A DNA stretch of 64,000 nucleotides. Source: Companilactobacillus pabuli (GTDB taxonomy: Bacteria; Bacillota; Bacilli; Lactobacillales; Lactobacillaceae). The notes below the pieces were generated by a model. It saw only the letters and a list, made by a program, of their open reading frames with translations, did no database searches and was not told the origin of the DNA. Where the stretch lies: assembly GCF_014058425.1 (NCBI RefSeq), contig NZ_CP049366.1, positions 124,001 through 188,000 of the forward strand. Reading direction: 5' to 3'. The position numbers were made by a program, and so were the translations under genes. Shown here one piece after another: positions 24,816 through 33,297 of this stretch (position 1 is its first letter; every line of letters begins with the position of its first letter).

Positions 24816-26543
24816 ATGAACAAAAAATGGGTTGCCTCTACTGCTTTGGCTAGTGTTCTAGCGGCAGTTGGCGTATCATCGAATGCTTCTCCAGTGAAAG
24901 CAGCACTTTCTAATGATGATGGGAATCAGGATGACTTAGACCACAAGTCAACGACTGACAAAAAAGACCCTACTGTAGCCAGTGTTTTGGATCAGCAAGG
25001 GGCTCCAATCAACGAAGACGCAGCAGACGCCATTGAAGCCAATGAAGATTCTGGTTTTAATAGTGTTTTGCCAGCCAGTGCAGTAGCTGCTGTTACTCAA
25101 GCATCAACTAGTGCTGGAGTAACAAAGGCTCAACAACAGGCCTTTTTAGATAAAATTGGTCCCGTTGCTCAAGCAGTAGGATCTCAATACAATGTCTATG
25201 CATCAGTTATGATGGCACAAGCGATTGTTGAGAGTGCTTGGGGAACGTCGACTTTGTCTAGTCAATATAACAATTACTTTGGTATTAAGGGTGATTACAA
25301 TGGCTCATATGTCAGTTTTCCAACTTCTGAATGGAGTGCTGACAAGGGTTATTACACGATTTATGCCAATTTTAGAAAATACCCTAGTGCAACGGAATCT
25401 TTTGCCGATAATGGTGCTTTATTGAGAAATGGTATCAGTGGGGCTAAGGATTTCTACAAGGGTACTTGGAAGGAAAATACTTCTTCTTACAAAGATGCAA
25501 CGGCTTGGTTGCAAGGACGTTATGCAACTAGTCCAATTTATGCATCAACTTTGAATAAAATAATCGAGACCTATAATTTGACACAATACGATAACGAAGC
25601 TAGTACCGGTGGTACTAATGATAATTCAGTTAGTGGTACCAAGACTACAATCGACGATACCGCTACTGTAACGAATCAAAAATCTGCAACAATTTATATC
25701 AATGCTAATCCCAACCAAATCGCAGCTAATCGTGCTTTAGGCTATGATACGAAATGGCATGTTTCTGCTAAAGTCGTTGCGGCTGATGGAACAGTTTACT
25801 ATCAAGTAGCTGCCAATGAATACGTCAATGCCAAAGATGTTCAATTGGATTCTGAAAAATCTAATCCACAAGTGAAGATTTCAGATACTGCCATCGTGGT
25901 AAAGAATAGTGGTGCGACTGTTTATAGTGCGGCTAATAAAAAAGCTGCCACGGATCGGGTTTTGCCATATCAATCCAGTTGGATCACTACTGCTTATGTA
26001 GTTGACGATGATGGCAATACGTTCTACTTTGTTGGAACTGATGCTTATATTTTGGCTACTGATGCAACTTTGAAGTCACAACAACCAAATGAAGATTACA
26101 AAGACGACCAAATCACCTCATATCCCGATATCGTCCACGTAACAGCTACACCAAGTGCTAGAGCTTATGATGATAAACACAATGCTTTGGCAGTTAGTCT
26201 AGCTAATGGGACCGACTGGAAGATTGACCAAAAATCAGTTCACTCTGATGGTTCAGTCTGGTATCGAGTAGCGACTGATCAGTGGGTCAGTGCAAATGAC
26301 GTTGAAGTTAAAGGTTCTAATTACGTAACTTCAGTTTCTGGTATGGTAAAAATCAACTATATCCCAGGATATGGCGTTAACGTTTATAACAGTCCCGCAT
26401 CGAACAACAAGTTCACGGGAACACGTTTAGCAGACGGCACTACTTGGCGAGTTACATCCAAACAAATCGTTGATGGACAAACTTGGTACAAAGTCAATGC
26501 CGGTTGGGTAAATGGTAAATATTGTATTTATAACGCTGATTAA
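24816..26543 (+). CDS. Secreted GH73 endo-beta-N-acetylglucosaminidase with SLAP repeats
   Basis: This is a 575-residue protein. The start is the ATG at 24816 behind GGAGGGAG. The signal peptide ends near SPVKA/A. The GH73 domain (about residues 105-255) has the catalytic Glu E139 in AQAIVESAWGTS, plus YNNYFGIKG and FRKYPSATESFADN. Four SLAP-like units and a final SH3-like repeat (residues ~275-575) should bind it to the wall. It cleaves peptidoglycan glycan strands, so roles in daughter-cell separation or wall turnover are likely. Confidence 0.9.
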   Translation: MNKKWVASTALASVLAAVGVSSNASPVKAALSNDDGNQDDLDHKSTTDKKDPTVASVLDQQGAPINEDAADAIEANEDSGFNSVLPASAVAAVTQASTSAGVTKAQQQAFLDKIGPVAQAVGSQYNVYASVMMAQAIVESAWGTSTLSSQYNNYFGIKGDYNGSYVSFPTSEWSADKGYYTIYANFRKYPSATESFADNGALLRNGISGAKDFYKGTWKENTSSYKDATAWLQGRYATSPIYASTLNKIIETYNLTQYDNEASTGGTNDNSVSGTKTTIDDTATVTNQKSATIYINANPNQIAANRALGYDTKWHVSAKVVAADGTVYYQVAANEYVNAKDVQLDSEKSNPQVKISDTAIVVKNSGATVYSAANKKAATDRVLPYQSSWITTAYVVDDDGNTFYFVGTDAYILATDATLKSQQPNEDYKDDQITSYPDIVHVTATPSARAYDDKHNALAVSLANGTDWKIDQKSVHSDGSVWYRVATDQWVSANDVEVKGSNYVTSVSGMVKINYIPGYGVNVYNSPASNNKFTGTRLADGTTWRVTSKQIVDGQTWYKVNAGWVNGKYCIYNAD

Positions 26544-26552
26544 AAAATGAAG

Positions 26553-26599
26553 AATCATAGTGTAAGCTGAATCAAAAAGCTTATACTATGGTTTTTTGT
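26553..26599 (+). terminator. Rho-independent terminator
   Basis: AATCATAGTGTAAGCT and AGCTTATACTATGGTT form a 16-pair stem followed by T-rich sequence. Confidence 0.85.
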
Positions 26600-26648
26600 T
26601 TTTGCTATAATTAATAGGTTAAAAAGTATTTTGGGTGGGTCATACAAA

Positions 26649-28205
26649 ATGAGATTAAACAAAACTTTTATACGTGAATGGATACTGCCAATATTATTTT
26701 TAATAATAATTGGCTTTTTTGTAATCGGTTCTTCACCAGTTTTCAAAACTAATCCGTGGGTCGACAGTAATGCCATGTTAACAATGGGAAAGTCGATGCT
26801 GCATGGAATAGTACCGTATCGTGATGTTATCGATCAGCGTGGTCCATTGTTGTATGCTTTATTTGCCGTGGGTGCAAGTATTAAAGAAACCAGTTTCTCG
26901 GGTGTATTCTTTTTACAATTAGTTAATTTGAGTGTTGTTTATTACTTAGCAAGAAGAATTGCTCAAGATTTGAAGCAAAATGTCATTGCACCTAAGTATG
27001 CTGGTTTTATGGGACCATTGGCCTTAGTTGGTACGAGTTCCTTTAATTTGAGTGGAGCGCCGGAAGAATTCGCCTTCACTTCAGTTTTGTACTTGTTGTA
27101 CGTCTTGAATCATTATCGTCAGCGAGTTATTGATATTCCACTGAAGACTTATTTTTGGTTGGGATTAAATTTGAGTTTTATCTTTTGGAATAAATATTCC
27201 TTGTCCGGATCATACATCATTTTCTTCTTGTGGGTTGCTGTGGAGCTGCTCTACAAAAAAGATTTCAAAAAATTGCTCCAAATTATCGGTGCCTCACTAT
27301 TAGGATTCTTGTTGACGGCATTTATCGTGGCAATTTATTTTGGATTGCACAACGCCTTTAAAGATTTGATCAATATTTATTTCGTTCAAAATTTAACTTC
27401 GTATCGGCAAACCAAACAAAGTTTCCTCGGTCAAGTCTGGTATTTGTTGTACTTGATGGGGATGCAAATCAAAACGCATTTCGTCGTCTTCATCTTCATA
27501 ATTTGTGGCTGGCTCAAGGCAATCTCTGAAAAGAAACACGTTGTGATTGAAGTGGCAATGTATTTCGGAGCTGTTTTATTTGTCTGTTTACAACATTGGC
27601 TAGATGATTACTATACTTTGATTTGGATGCCATTTTTTGCAGTTGCTTTGATTAGATTGTTAAGATTGCAAAAACTAAGAATTGCTGTTTTTGATAAGAA
27701 ATTACTAGCACCTGTAAAGATTTTGTTGGCAGCCAGTTTAGTCATCATGCCATTTGTTAACAATGCGAATTTGAATCATTTAGTAGTCAGCGGCGAGAAA
27801 CATTCACTCAATGGTGAGACACATCAGGCCCAAGAACAATTTTCAAAAATCATGAAATCTGAATATAAAAAGCCATCACTTCTGATGATCAATGATTTGG
27901 ATGAAGGATTTTTCTTGGCTACCGATATTTTACCAACGACACCTTTCTGGCAAAGATTGAATATGAACTACAAACAACTGCCTAAAATGTACTGGTCTTT
28001 TGAAAGAAATATGCGTCAAAAAGCTGTCGATTTTGTCATAATTAATATCCAAGCTCCACCAACTAATGACCGCAAAACCGTGTTGTTACAGACTAAATCT
28101 TCAATTGATCCGCATTTGCATGACGCTTTACTTAACAATTATAAGGTCAGATCTGTTGCTTCAAATAGTCCTAATACTTACTATGTTTTGTTTGAAAAAA
28201 AGTAG
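26649..28205 (+). CDS. GT-C-like polytopic membrane glycosyltransferase
   Basis: This is a 518-residue protein. The start is the ATG at 26649 after GGGTGGG; an in-frame start 18 bases upstream overlaps that site. It has about ten membrane segments and a hydrophilic C-terminal domain from ~residue 390. The first loop has NPWVDSNAMLTMGKSMLHGIVPYRD, an arrangement found in PMT/ArnT-type GT-C enzymes, where the Asp acts in sugar transfer from polyprenyl phosphate. It is the third membrane-glycosyltransferase type in this region. Donor and acceptor are unknown. Confidence 0.65.
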   Translation: MRLNKTFIREWILPILFLIIIGFFVIGSSPVFKTNPWVDSNAMLTMGKSMLHGIVPYRDVIDQRGPLLYALFAVGASIKETSFSGVFFLQLVNLSVVYYLARRIAQDLKQNVIAPKYAGFMGPLALVGTSSFNLSGAPEEFAFTSVLYLLYVLNHYRQRVIDIPLKTYFWLGLNLSFIFWNKYSLSGSYIIFFLWVAVELLYKKDFKKLLQIIGASLLGFLLTAFIVAIYFGLHNAFKDLINIYFVQNLTSYRQTKQSFLGQVWYLLYLMGMQIKTHFVVFIFIICGWLKAISEKKHVVIEVAMYFGAVLFVCLQHWLDDYYTLIWMPFFAVALIRLLRLQKLRIAVFDKKLLAPVKILLAASLVIMPFVNNANLNHLVVSGEKHSLNGETHQAQEQFSKIMKSEYKKPSLLMINDLDEGFFLATDILPTTPFWQRLNMNYKQLPKMYWSFERNMRQKAVDFVIINIQAPPTNDRKTVLLQTKSSIDPHLHDALLNNYKVRSVASNSPNTYYVLFEKK

Positions 28206-28222
28206 AAAAAACGTATTACGAA

Positions 28223-28235
28223 AAAATGAATTTTT
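28223..28235 (+). promoter_or_regulatory. Possible ComK box (AAAA-N5-TTTT)
   Basis: AAAA-tgaat-TTTT matches one ComK half-site about 90 bases before the comK-like start. A full B. subtilis K-box has two such sites, and I see no perfect second one. The site is AT-rich, so chance is a real alternative. Confidence 0.3.
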
Positions 28236-28327
28236 TTGCATATTTTTATATCTTGAAGTAAGTGGTTCATGATATATTTTTGGCATACTCATGTTAGAGT
28301 AAATATTTATAAATCTAGGAGCGAAAA

Positions 28328-29095
28328 ATGACTCAACAAGCATTTGGAAACAACCGGATTTCAAAGGAATATTTATTAGAGCACGGATTCTATTTACGTT
28401 CTCAAGAAGGGAATTTGGTTATAGATAAGAATGTCATTGTAGTTTATGACGTGTCAAGCTATGGAAAAGTAGGGTTTAATTCGATAATTGTTCATGTAGA
28501 AGCAGGAATTATTGTTACTAAGAAGACTTCTAGACAATTAATGAATGGAGTATGTGAGACTAACGGTTGGGGATTTACTCTGGCTAAATTTCTAGCCAGT
28601 TATCTTGGTGTTAAGAGTTTTATACCATTGGTAAATGCTTATTTCACTTTAATGCCAATGCGTGGAGCCATAAAAGGAAACACAGATTGGATAGCACCAT
28701 TGCTTATTCGTCAAGCAAGAGTAAAGAATGAAAAGTTAAACTTAATAACAACTCAAGGTAATGAATTACAAGTTGATTTTCCCAAAGGCAATTTTGAACA
28801 GAGAATGCATGATGTGGCATTATTGAATGAGGCGTCATTTCTTTTTTCAAAAAGAATGTTTGCCTTTGGCGTCTGTGAACTTATCCCACCAAAAGATAAG
28901 GGATATTTTGAATCCTTTGAACGATGTAATTGTGAAGATCACCAAAAGATGAGAGCTATGCTTCAGAATCTGTCGAATATGATTGATGAGTTTGAAAAGT
29001 ATCTGTTGCATAGATTAGAGATTGAAGAAATACAAAAGAATGAAATATTAAAAATATATTTCCAAAATTTATCACGAATTAAGCGACTTAATTAA
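28328..29095 (+). CDS. comK: ComK-family competence transcription regulator
   Basis: This is a 255-residue protein behind AGGAG. Residues ~40-165 follow the ComK pattern: a conserved block with IIVTKKTSRQLMNGVCETNGWGFTLAKFLASYLG (compare the SC.FFGSSYAGRK region), then KSFIPLVNAYFTLMPMR (…PI.V……FLFPT) and TDWIAPLLI (CGWISHVHV). It is longer than B. subtilis ComK (192 residues) by a charged, helical C-terminal extension. By family knowledge it activates DNA-uptake genes. It lies directly upstream of a ComX-like sigma factor but has its own terminator. Confidence 0.8.
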   Translation: MTQQAFGNNRISKEYLLEHGFYLRSQEGNLVIDKNVIVVYDVSSYGKVGFNSIIVHVEAGIIVTKKTSRQLMNGVCETNGWGFTLAKFLASYLGVKSFIPLVNAYFTLMPMRGAIKGNTDWIAPLLIRQARVKNEKLNLITTQGNELQVDFPKGNFEQRMHDVALLNEASFLFSKRMFAFGVCELIPPKDKGYFESFERCNCEDHQKMRAMLQNLSNMIDEFEKYLLHRLEIEEIQKNEILKIYFQNLSRIKRLN

Positions 29096-29103
29096 AAAAT
29101 AAT

Positions 29104-29144
29104 GCATCCATTTAGATTATCAACTTCTAAATGGATGCTTTTTT
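29104..29144 (+). terminator. Rho-independent terminator of comK
   Basis: GCATCCATTTAGA and TCTAAATGGATGC form a perfect 13-pair stem with a T6 tail. Confidence 0.88.
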
Positions 29145-29330
29145 CTTTGGTATGGAGGACGACATATTTATCCAAATTTAAATATTTTTTGAGGTCGACA
29201 AAATACTTAACCAAATCCCGAAAATATCCTGTTTTTGTTTCGTACTAAATCATCAAACGTTGATATAACAGCATTTCGATTTCATTTTGGCAACTAATAA
29301 TCTTTATCCAGATTCGTTATATTAATTCCA

Positions 29331-29344
29331 CACAAGGCCTTGTG
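29331..29344 (+). promoter_or_regulatory. 14-base perfect palindrome before the sigma-factor gene
   Basis: CACAAGGCCTTGTG is fully self-complementary without a loop, so a DNA-binding site is more likely than an RNA hairpin. Its right half overlaps the arm of the ribosome-binding-site hairpin. Confidence 0.45.
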
Positions 29345-29367
29345 AGTAAAAATAGGAGAACTCACAA
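29340..29367 (+). promoter_or_regulatory. Hairpin presenting the ribosome binding site of the sigma-factor gene
   Basis: TTGTGAGT (29340-29347) and ACTCACAA (29360-29367) are perfectly complementary. The 12-base loop contains AGGAG and the ATG follows directly after the stem. Translation is thus likely to depend on this structure opening, for example by temperature, an RNA or a protein. Confidence 0.6.
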
Positions 29368-29862
29368 ATGAATGAAATGGAATTAGGATTTAAAGATGCA
29401 CTACAAAATCAACGTCTGATCCACGGTGCTTTGAAAAGAGCCCACATTTATACAACTAGGGTCGACTATGAAGATTATTTCCAAGAAGCTATGATCAATT
29501 ATGCTCAAACTTATCAACAATACGTGCAGGATAACGGCGATATGACGAAGTTTCATAAATTTGTTTTCCAGAAATTAACGTGGCGTTTGATCGATATGTT
29601 ACGTCAGGAGAAACGTTATTTTGATTTCCACAGTCTTGAAGAGTTTGATTTCCAAAGGGTTCCTGAGGATTTATCTGAAAATAAGTTGGATTTCGTAGAC
29701 TTTTCCGAGTTGACGGAGATTGACCATGATATATTGCAAAAACATTTCATTGAGGGGGTACCGTTAGTAATATTGGCGAAACGTTATAACCATACTACGA
29801 GAGCTTTAAGATACCGACGTGACAGTCTTTTGAAAAAATTACGACATATGAGCGAACATTGA
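29368..29862 (+). CDS. ComX/SigH-like alternative sigma factor
   Basis: This is a 164-residue sigma-70-family protein. Region 2 (residues ~25-85) has RVDYEDYFQEAMINYAQTY and FVFQKLTWRLIDMLRQEKR, matching region 2.2-2.4. A short region 4-like helix-turn-helix (residues ~115-160) has PLVILAKRYNHTTRALRYRRDSLLKKLR. The size and domain order fit the SigH/ComX competence sigma factors of Lactobacillales, and the ComK-like neighbour supports this. No anti-sigma gene is adjacent. Promoter: TATATT near 29316, without a good -35, suggesting a need for an activator. Confidence 0.72.
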   Translation: MNEMELGFKDALQNQRLIHGALKRAHIYTTRVDYEDYFQEAMINYAQTYQQYVQDNGDMTKFHKFVFQKLTWRLIDMLRQEKRYFDFHSLEEFDFQRVPEDLSENKLDFVDFSELTEIDHDILQKHFIEGVPLVILAKRYNHTTRALRYRRDSLLKKLRHMSEH

Positions 29863-29966
29863 ATTTTACTATCTGATTACAGGTTTATTACTTTTATCAA
29901 ATTTGTGAAAAAAGTTGTTATAATTTATAACGTTAAGGAAATTAACGGTGGGAAGGAATATTTATT

Positions 29967-30926
29967 ATGGTATCAAAGAAGAAATTTATGACTACTCTTG
30001 CGACTTCAGTTGCACTAGCAAGTATCAGTTTTACAACGGTTGGACAGGTAGTTCCACAATTAGGGGCACAAGTTCAAACAGCGCAAGCTGCAACTTCAGC
30101 AATCAATGACTTTATTACAAACAACAACATTACTCCAGTTTCAATTACTAACGAAGAAGGTACATTTAGTTACTGGACACCTTATGAAAATGGTGTTGGT
30201 AAGCCTGAAGGTGTTGTTATTCATGAAACAGCTACTCCTGGAGCAACCGCTAGAAATGAAGCAACATATTTCAACCGTGAATGGCCAAATATGTACAGTT
30301 ATGTTCATGCCTTCGTTGACGCTAACGAAATTTTAAACATTAAGAATACTGATTATGCCGTTTGGGGTGCTGGTCCAACAGCCAATGCCAAATTCGTTCA
30401 AGTTGAATTGTGTGAAGTAAGTACTACTTATTCATTCGCTAAGTCAGTTGCTAACCAAGCTTATTACACAGCTTACAAGTTAGTTCAATATAACTTGCCA
30501 TTTACACCAGGCGTTACAGTTATGTCACACAATGATGTATCTAAGAAGTGGGGCGAAACAACTCACACTGATCCTGTTGGCTACTTTGCTAAATGGGGTT
30601 ACAGCATGGATCAATTCTATGATCTAGTTGGCAAGTATTACAACCAATTGAAGGGTAATACTAATAGTGGTAGTTCTAACAATAACAACAGTAATGTCAA
30701 CAATGGTGGAACTGCTTCATCAAACGTTATTACTGTAAATAATTCTCAAGGCTCATATGTTCCATTGGTAGCTTTCCAAAGTGATGGTAGTACTAAGAAA
30801 ATCACTAACCGTGCTCTAGCTAACAACACTCCATGGTACACAGACCAAACTAAGACTTATCAAGGTTTGACTTATCGTCGTGTTGCTACTAACGAATGGG
30901 TCGACCAAGGTTACGTTACAAAATAA
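29967..30926 (+). CDS. Secreted N-acetylmuramoyl-L-alanine amidase (Amidase_2) with SLAP repeat
   Basis: This is a 319-residue protein behind GGGAAGG. The signal peptide ends near TAQAA. The Amidase_2/PGRP domain (residues ~55-215) has the metal-binding VVIHETATPG, SYVHAFVDANEI and HTDPVGYF motifs. A Ser/Asn linker leads to one SLAP repeat (TNRALANNTPWYTDQ…YRRVATNEWV). It cleaves the amide bond between muramic acid and the stem peptide. An extended -10 (TGTTATAAT) lies upstream, and the leader can fold CGTTAA/TTAACG. Confidence 0.88.
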   Translation: MVSKKKFMTTLATSVALASISFTTVGQVVPQLGAQVQTAQAATSAINDFITNNNITPVSITNEEGTFSYWTPYENGVGKPEGVVIHETATPGATARNEATYFNREWPNMYSYVHAFVDANEILNIKNTDYAVWGAGPTANAKFVQVELCEVSTTYSFAKSVANQAYYTAYKLVQYNLPFTPGVTVMSHNDVSKKWGETTHTDPVGYFAKWGYSMDQFYDLVGKYYNQLKGNTNSGSSNNNNSNVNNGGTASSNVITVNNSQGSYVPLVAFQSDGSTKKITNRALANNTPWYTDQTKTYQGLTYRRVATNEWVDQGYVTK

Positions 30927-31044
30927 TTTTATAAAAAACTATTCGAAAAGGCGCGCTGAAATGCGGGTCTTTTTTTGATATCATACTTAATAATAGAAGG
31001 TGTTTGATGTTGTATAATTGTCGTATGAGAAAGGCTTAATCGAT

Positions 31045-32469
31045 ATGGGAAAAAAATTTTATATTGTTTTGAGTGTGATGTTTCTTTTTTGCGTAATTTT
31101 AACTGGGTGTCAAAAAAAAGAAACTAGTAAGATCGTTTCGTCCAATAAGACTTGGTATTTGTTCCAAGACCAAGGTGAAAATGACACAGTTTCAATCAAA
31201 TTTTTAAAAAATCAGCGAGCTGAAATCAAAGATATCACGAATATTGATGGCAAAGTTGGAATCAATCGTTTCAATACGCATTTCAACAATCCACAATACG
31301 TTTTAGGGCGTGATGGTAAGACGATGACTTTCAAAACTGCCAAGCAGGATTTGGTTGTAAAACTTGTGAAGACTTATCACGAAAATATTTATGGTAAGCA
31401 TATGAAGGGCTACTATGTCCAAGTGGGCAATGAGAATTACAAATTTGCTTATATTACCAAGCGTGATAAGGCTAATATCAGTAAATCTACCAAGCACAAA
31501 TCCCAGTCGATTTCCTATAAACAGATGGCTAACCATATCATCGACGTCAATCAAAACACTAAGTCTTTGAGTGCCGACAATAATTTAATAGGTAATTTTT
31601 ATTTTTCAACTATTATCGATTATCGCCGGACTGATGGTAATTTGACAATCAACCAAAATGGAACTTATCAGATGACTTTGACCCAACATTCAGCACAAAA
31701 ATTATCCGATACGACTGATAGTAAAGTAGTTATGACAACGATGGTCGAATCAGGGAATGTTCAGAGTCTTTACGGCAAGATGTATTTGACAGCGAAGAAC
31801 CTTGTAACGATTGATTATTACTACCATGGTCAAAATCAAAATCGTTTGTTGCCAAAAGAAGTTAATCTAAAAGTTAACTCTAAAGCGACTGGCAATCAGA
31901 TTGATCGGGCTAAGATTCGCATTGAAAATGATAGTAATCAATTGTATTTGTATTCGAGTGATTTCACCGTCAGAACGCGTGACAATCAAGCTAATACCAA
32001 AGCCAATTTGTTAACGAAGTCTGATTCAACGCAAACTAGTTTGGAAGATTCAATTACTCAGACAAAAGATTATTATGATCAATATGTGGCCAATCCAATT
32101 TCATCGAATGCTGATTTGATGCAGTTAGCAGCGGCTATCTCAGATAATAATGACAAAAAAATCGGTAATCTCGGGGTCAATTTTGGCGACCAATATGGTA
32201 CCAATTTACAACCGAGCGATTACCAGGGGATTAGTATCAGTGGCAGTAAGCAGCCCTTGATGCAATATATGTTTTTGGTTTCACCTTCAGCTTATTCAGA
32301 AAATGGACCAGCTGTGACAACTACTAAGGGTAAATTTTTGATTTATGGTTCATTAGATAATAAGTTATTCTTGTTAAAACAACCAGACAAGGATTCGACA
32401 ACTGTTACTTGGACGATGGTTAAAGATTTTCCACTTACCGTGCCTAAATTGAAATTCAGCTTGAATTAA
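31045..32469 (+). CDS. Lipoprotein of unknown function
   Basis: This is a 474-residue protein. The start is the ATG at 31045 behind AGAAAGG. The signal with lipobox VILTGC places it on the outer face of the membrane. The mature part has several beta-rich units (TWYLFQDQGENDTVSIKFLKNQ, YKFAYITKRDK, NLIGNFYFSTIIDYRRTDGNLTI), with no enzyme motif that I recognise. It leads a probable operon with the YdcF-like and AI-2E-family genes, with gaps of 14 and 10 bases. Confidence 0.72.
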   Translation: MGKKFYIVLSVMFLFCVILTGCQKKETSKIVSSNKTWYLFQDQGENDTVSIKFLKNQRAEIKDITNIDGKVGINRFNTHFNNPQYVLGRDGKTMTFKTAKQDLVVKLVKTYHENIYGKHMKGYYVQVGNENYKFAYITKRDKANISKSTKHKSQSISYKQMANHIIDVNQNTKSLSADNNLIGNFYFSTIIDYRRTDGNLTINQNGTYQMTLTQHSAQKLSDTTDSKVVMTTMVESGNVQSLYGKMYLTAKNLVTIDYYYHGQNQNRLLPKEVNLKVNSKATGNQIDRAKIRIENDSNQLYLYSSDFTVRTRDNQANTKANLLTKSDSTQTSLEDSITQTKDYYDQYVANPISSNADLMQLAAAISDNNDKKIGNLGVNFGDQYGTNLQPSDYQGISISGSKQPLMQYMFLVSPSAYSENGPAVTTTKGKFLIYGSLDNKLFLLKQPDKDSTTVTWTMVKDFPLTVPKLKFSLN

Positions 32470-32483
32470 GCTGCGGAGGAAAA

Positions 32484-33287
32484 ATGACTTTTTTAATACT
32501 ACTTGCTGTAACCATTGTAGAAGCAATGATTATTTACAAAATAAGGTATGTCTACAGTCGCCAGCCGATTTGGGGGATTGGCATTGTGATTGCTGTTATA
32601 TTTGTATTCTATTTAATTTCTAATATTTCGTTGAACAAATTTTTAGGCGCTTATACATTCGGACTTGCATCTTTAAATTTGTTCTTTTTATTTATTATGC
32701 TAGTTTACATGTGGCTAATGCATCAAGATCAGAAAAAGGTTAATATGAAACAAGAAGCCGACTTTTTGTTAGTCATGGGTAATAAGTGCATGACTGAACG
32801 GATTCCGCCGATTTTAGCTAGTCGTCTGAATAAAACGATTGAGATTTTTAAGGAATCGACGAATAAACCGCAAATAATTGTCAGTGGGGGCAAAAATCCA
32901 CATAGTCTCTCGGATAAGACTGAGGCTGAGATGATGAAGGAATACTTGTTGGATGCTGGTATCTCAGAGGATCACATTATTCTAGAAGAAAAAGCTATGA
33001 ATACGATTCAAAATCTAGAATTTTCTTCTATTGAAATTCATCGTTTTTGGTCCAAAGAGGCTCGCCCAAAGGTTACTATAGTTACAAGCGACTATCATCT
33101 TCCTCGAACGAAATTGCAGGCTAAGAGATTAGGCTTTAAAGTTCAGTATGCATCAGCTAAAACGATGAGCATGTTGAAGTGGCCGGCGATGTTTCGTGAA
33201 TTTACGGCCTTGTTGTGGTACGACCGGTACGTAATTGCAATAGTTGTGGGAATAGATGTGCTGTATTCGTTGAGTTTGTATATTTGA
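32484..33287 (+). CDS. YdcF-like (DUF218) membrane protein
   Basis: This is a 267-residue protein behind GCGGAGG. Three N-terminal membrane segments are followed by a DUF218 domain at ~residues 85-235: ADFLLVMGNKC, RLNKTIEIF, IIVSGGKNPHSLSDKTEAEMMKEYLLDAGI, MNTIQNLEFS and VTIVTSDYHLPRT. SanA/YdcF-type proteins are linked to envelope integrity. It is probably co-transcribed with its neighbours. Confidence 0.85.
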   Translation: MTFLILLAVTIVEAMIIYKIRYVYSRQPIWGIGIVIAVIFVFYLISNISLNKFLGAYTFGLASLNLFFLFIMLVYMWLMHQDQKKVNMKQEADFLLVMGNKCMTERIPPILASRLNKTIEIFKESTNKPQIIVSGGKNPHSLSDKTEAEMMKEYLLDAGISEDHIILEEKAMNTIQNLEFSSIEIHRFWSKEARPKVTIVTSDYHLPRTKLQAKRLGFKVQYASAKTMSMLKWPAMFREFTALLWYDRYVIAIVVGIDVLYSLSLYI

Positions 33288-33297
33288 GGTGTGTTAT

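Noticed and set aside
29151-29250. Short frame between comK and the sigma gene that might encode a pheromone precursor
   Set aside because: It needs a TTG start without a ribosome binding site and lies right after the comK terminator.
30927-30980. Terminator after the amidase gene
   Set aside because: A T-run is present but the preceding GC-rich bases pair poorly, so I do not list it as a terminator.
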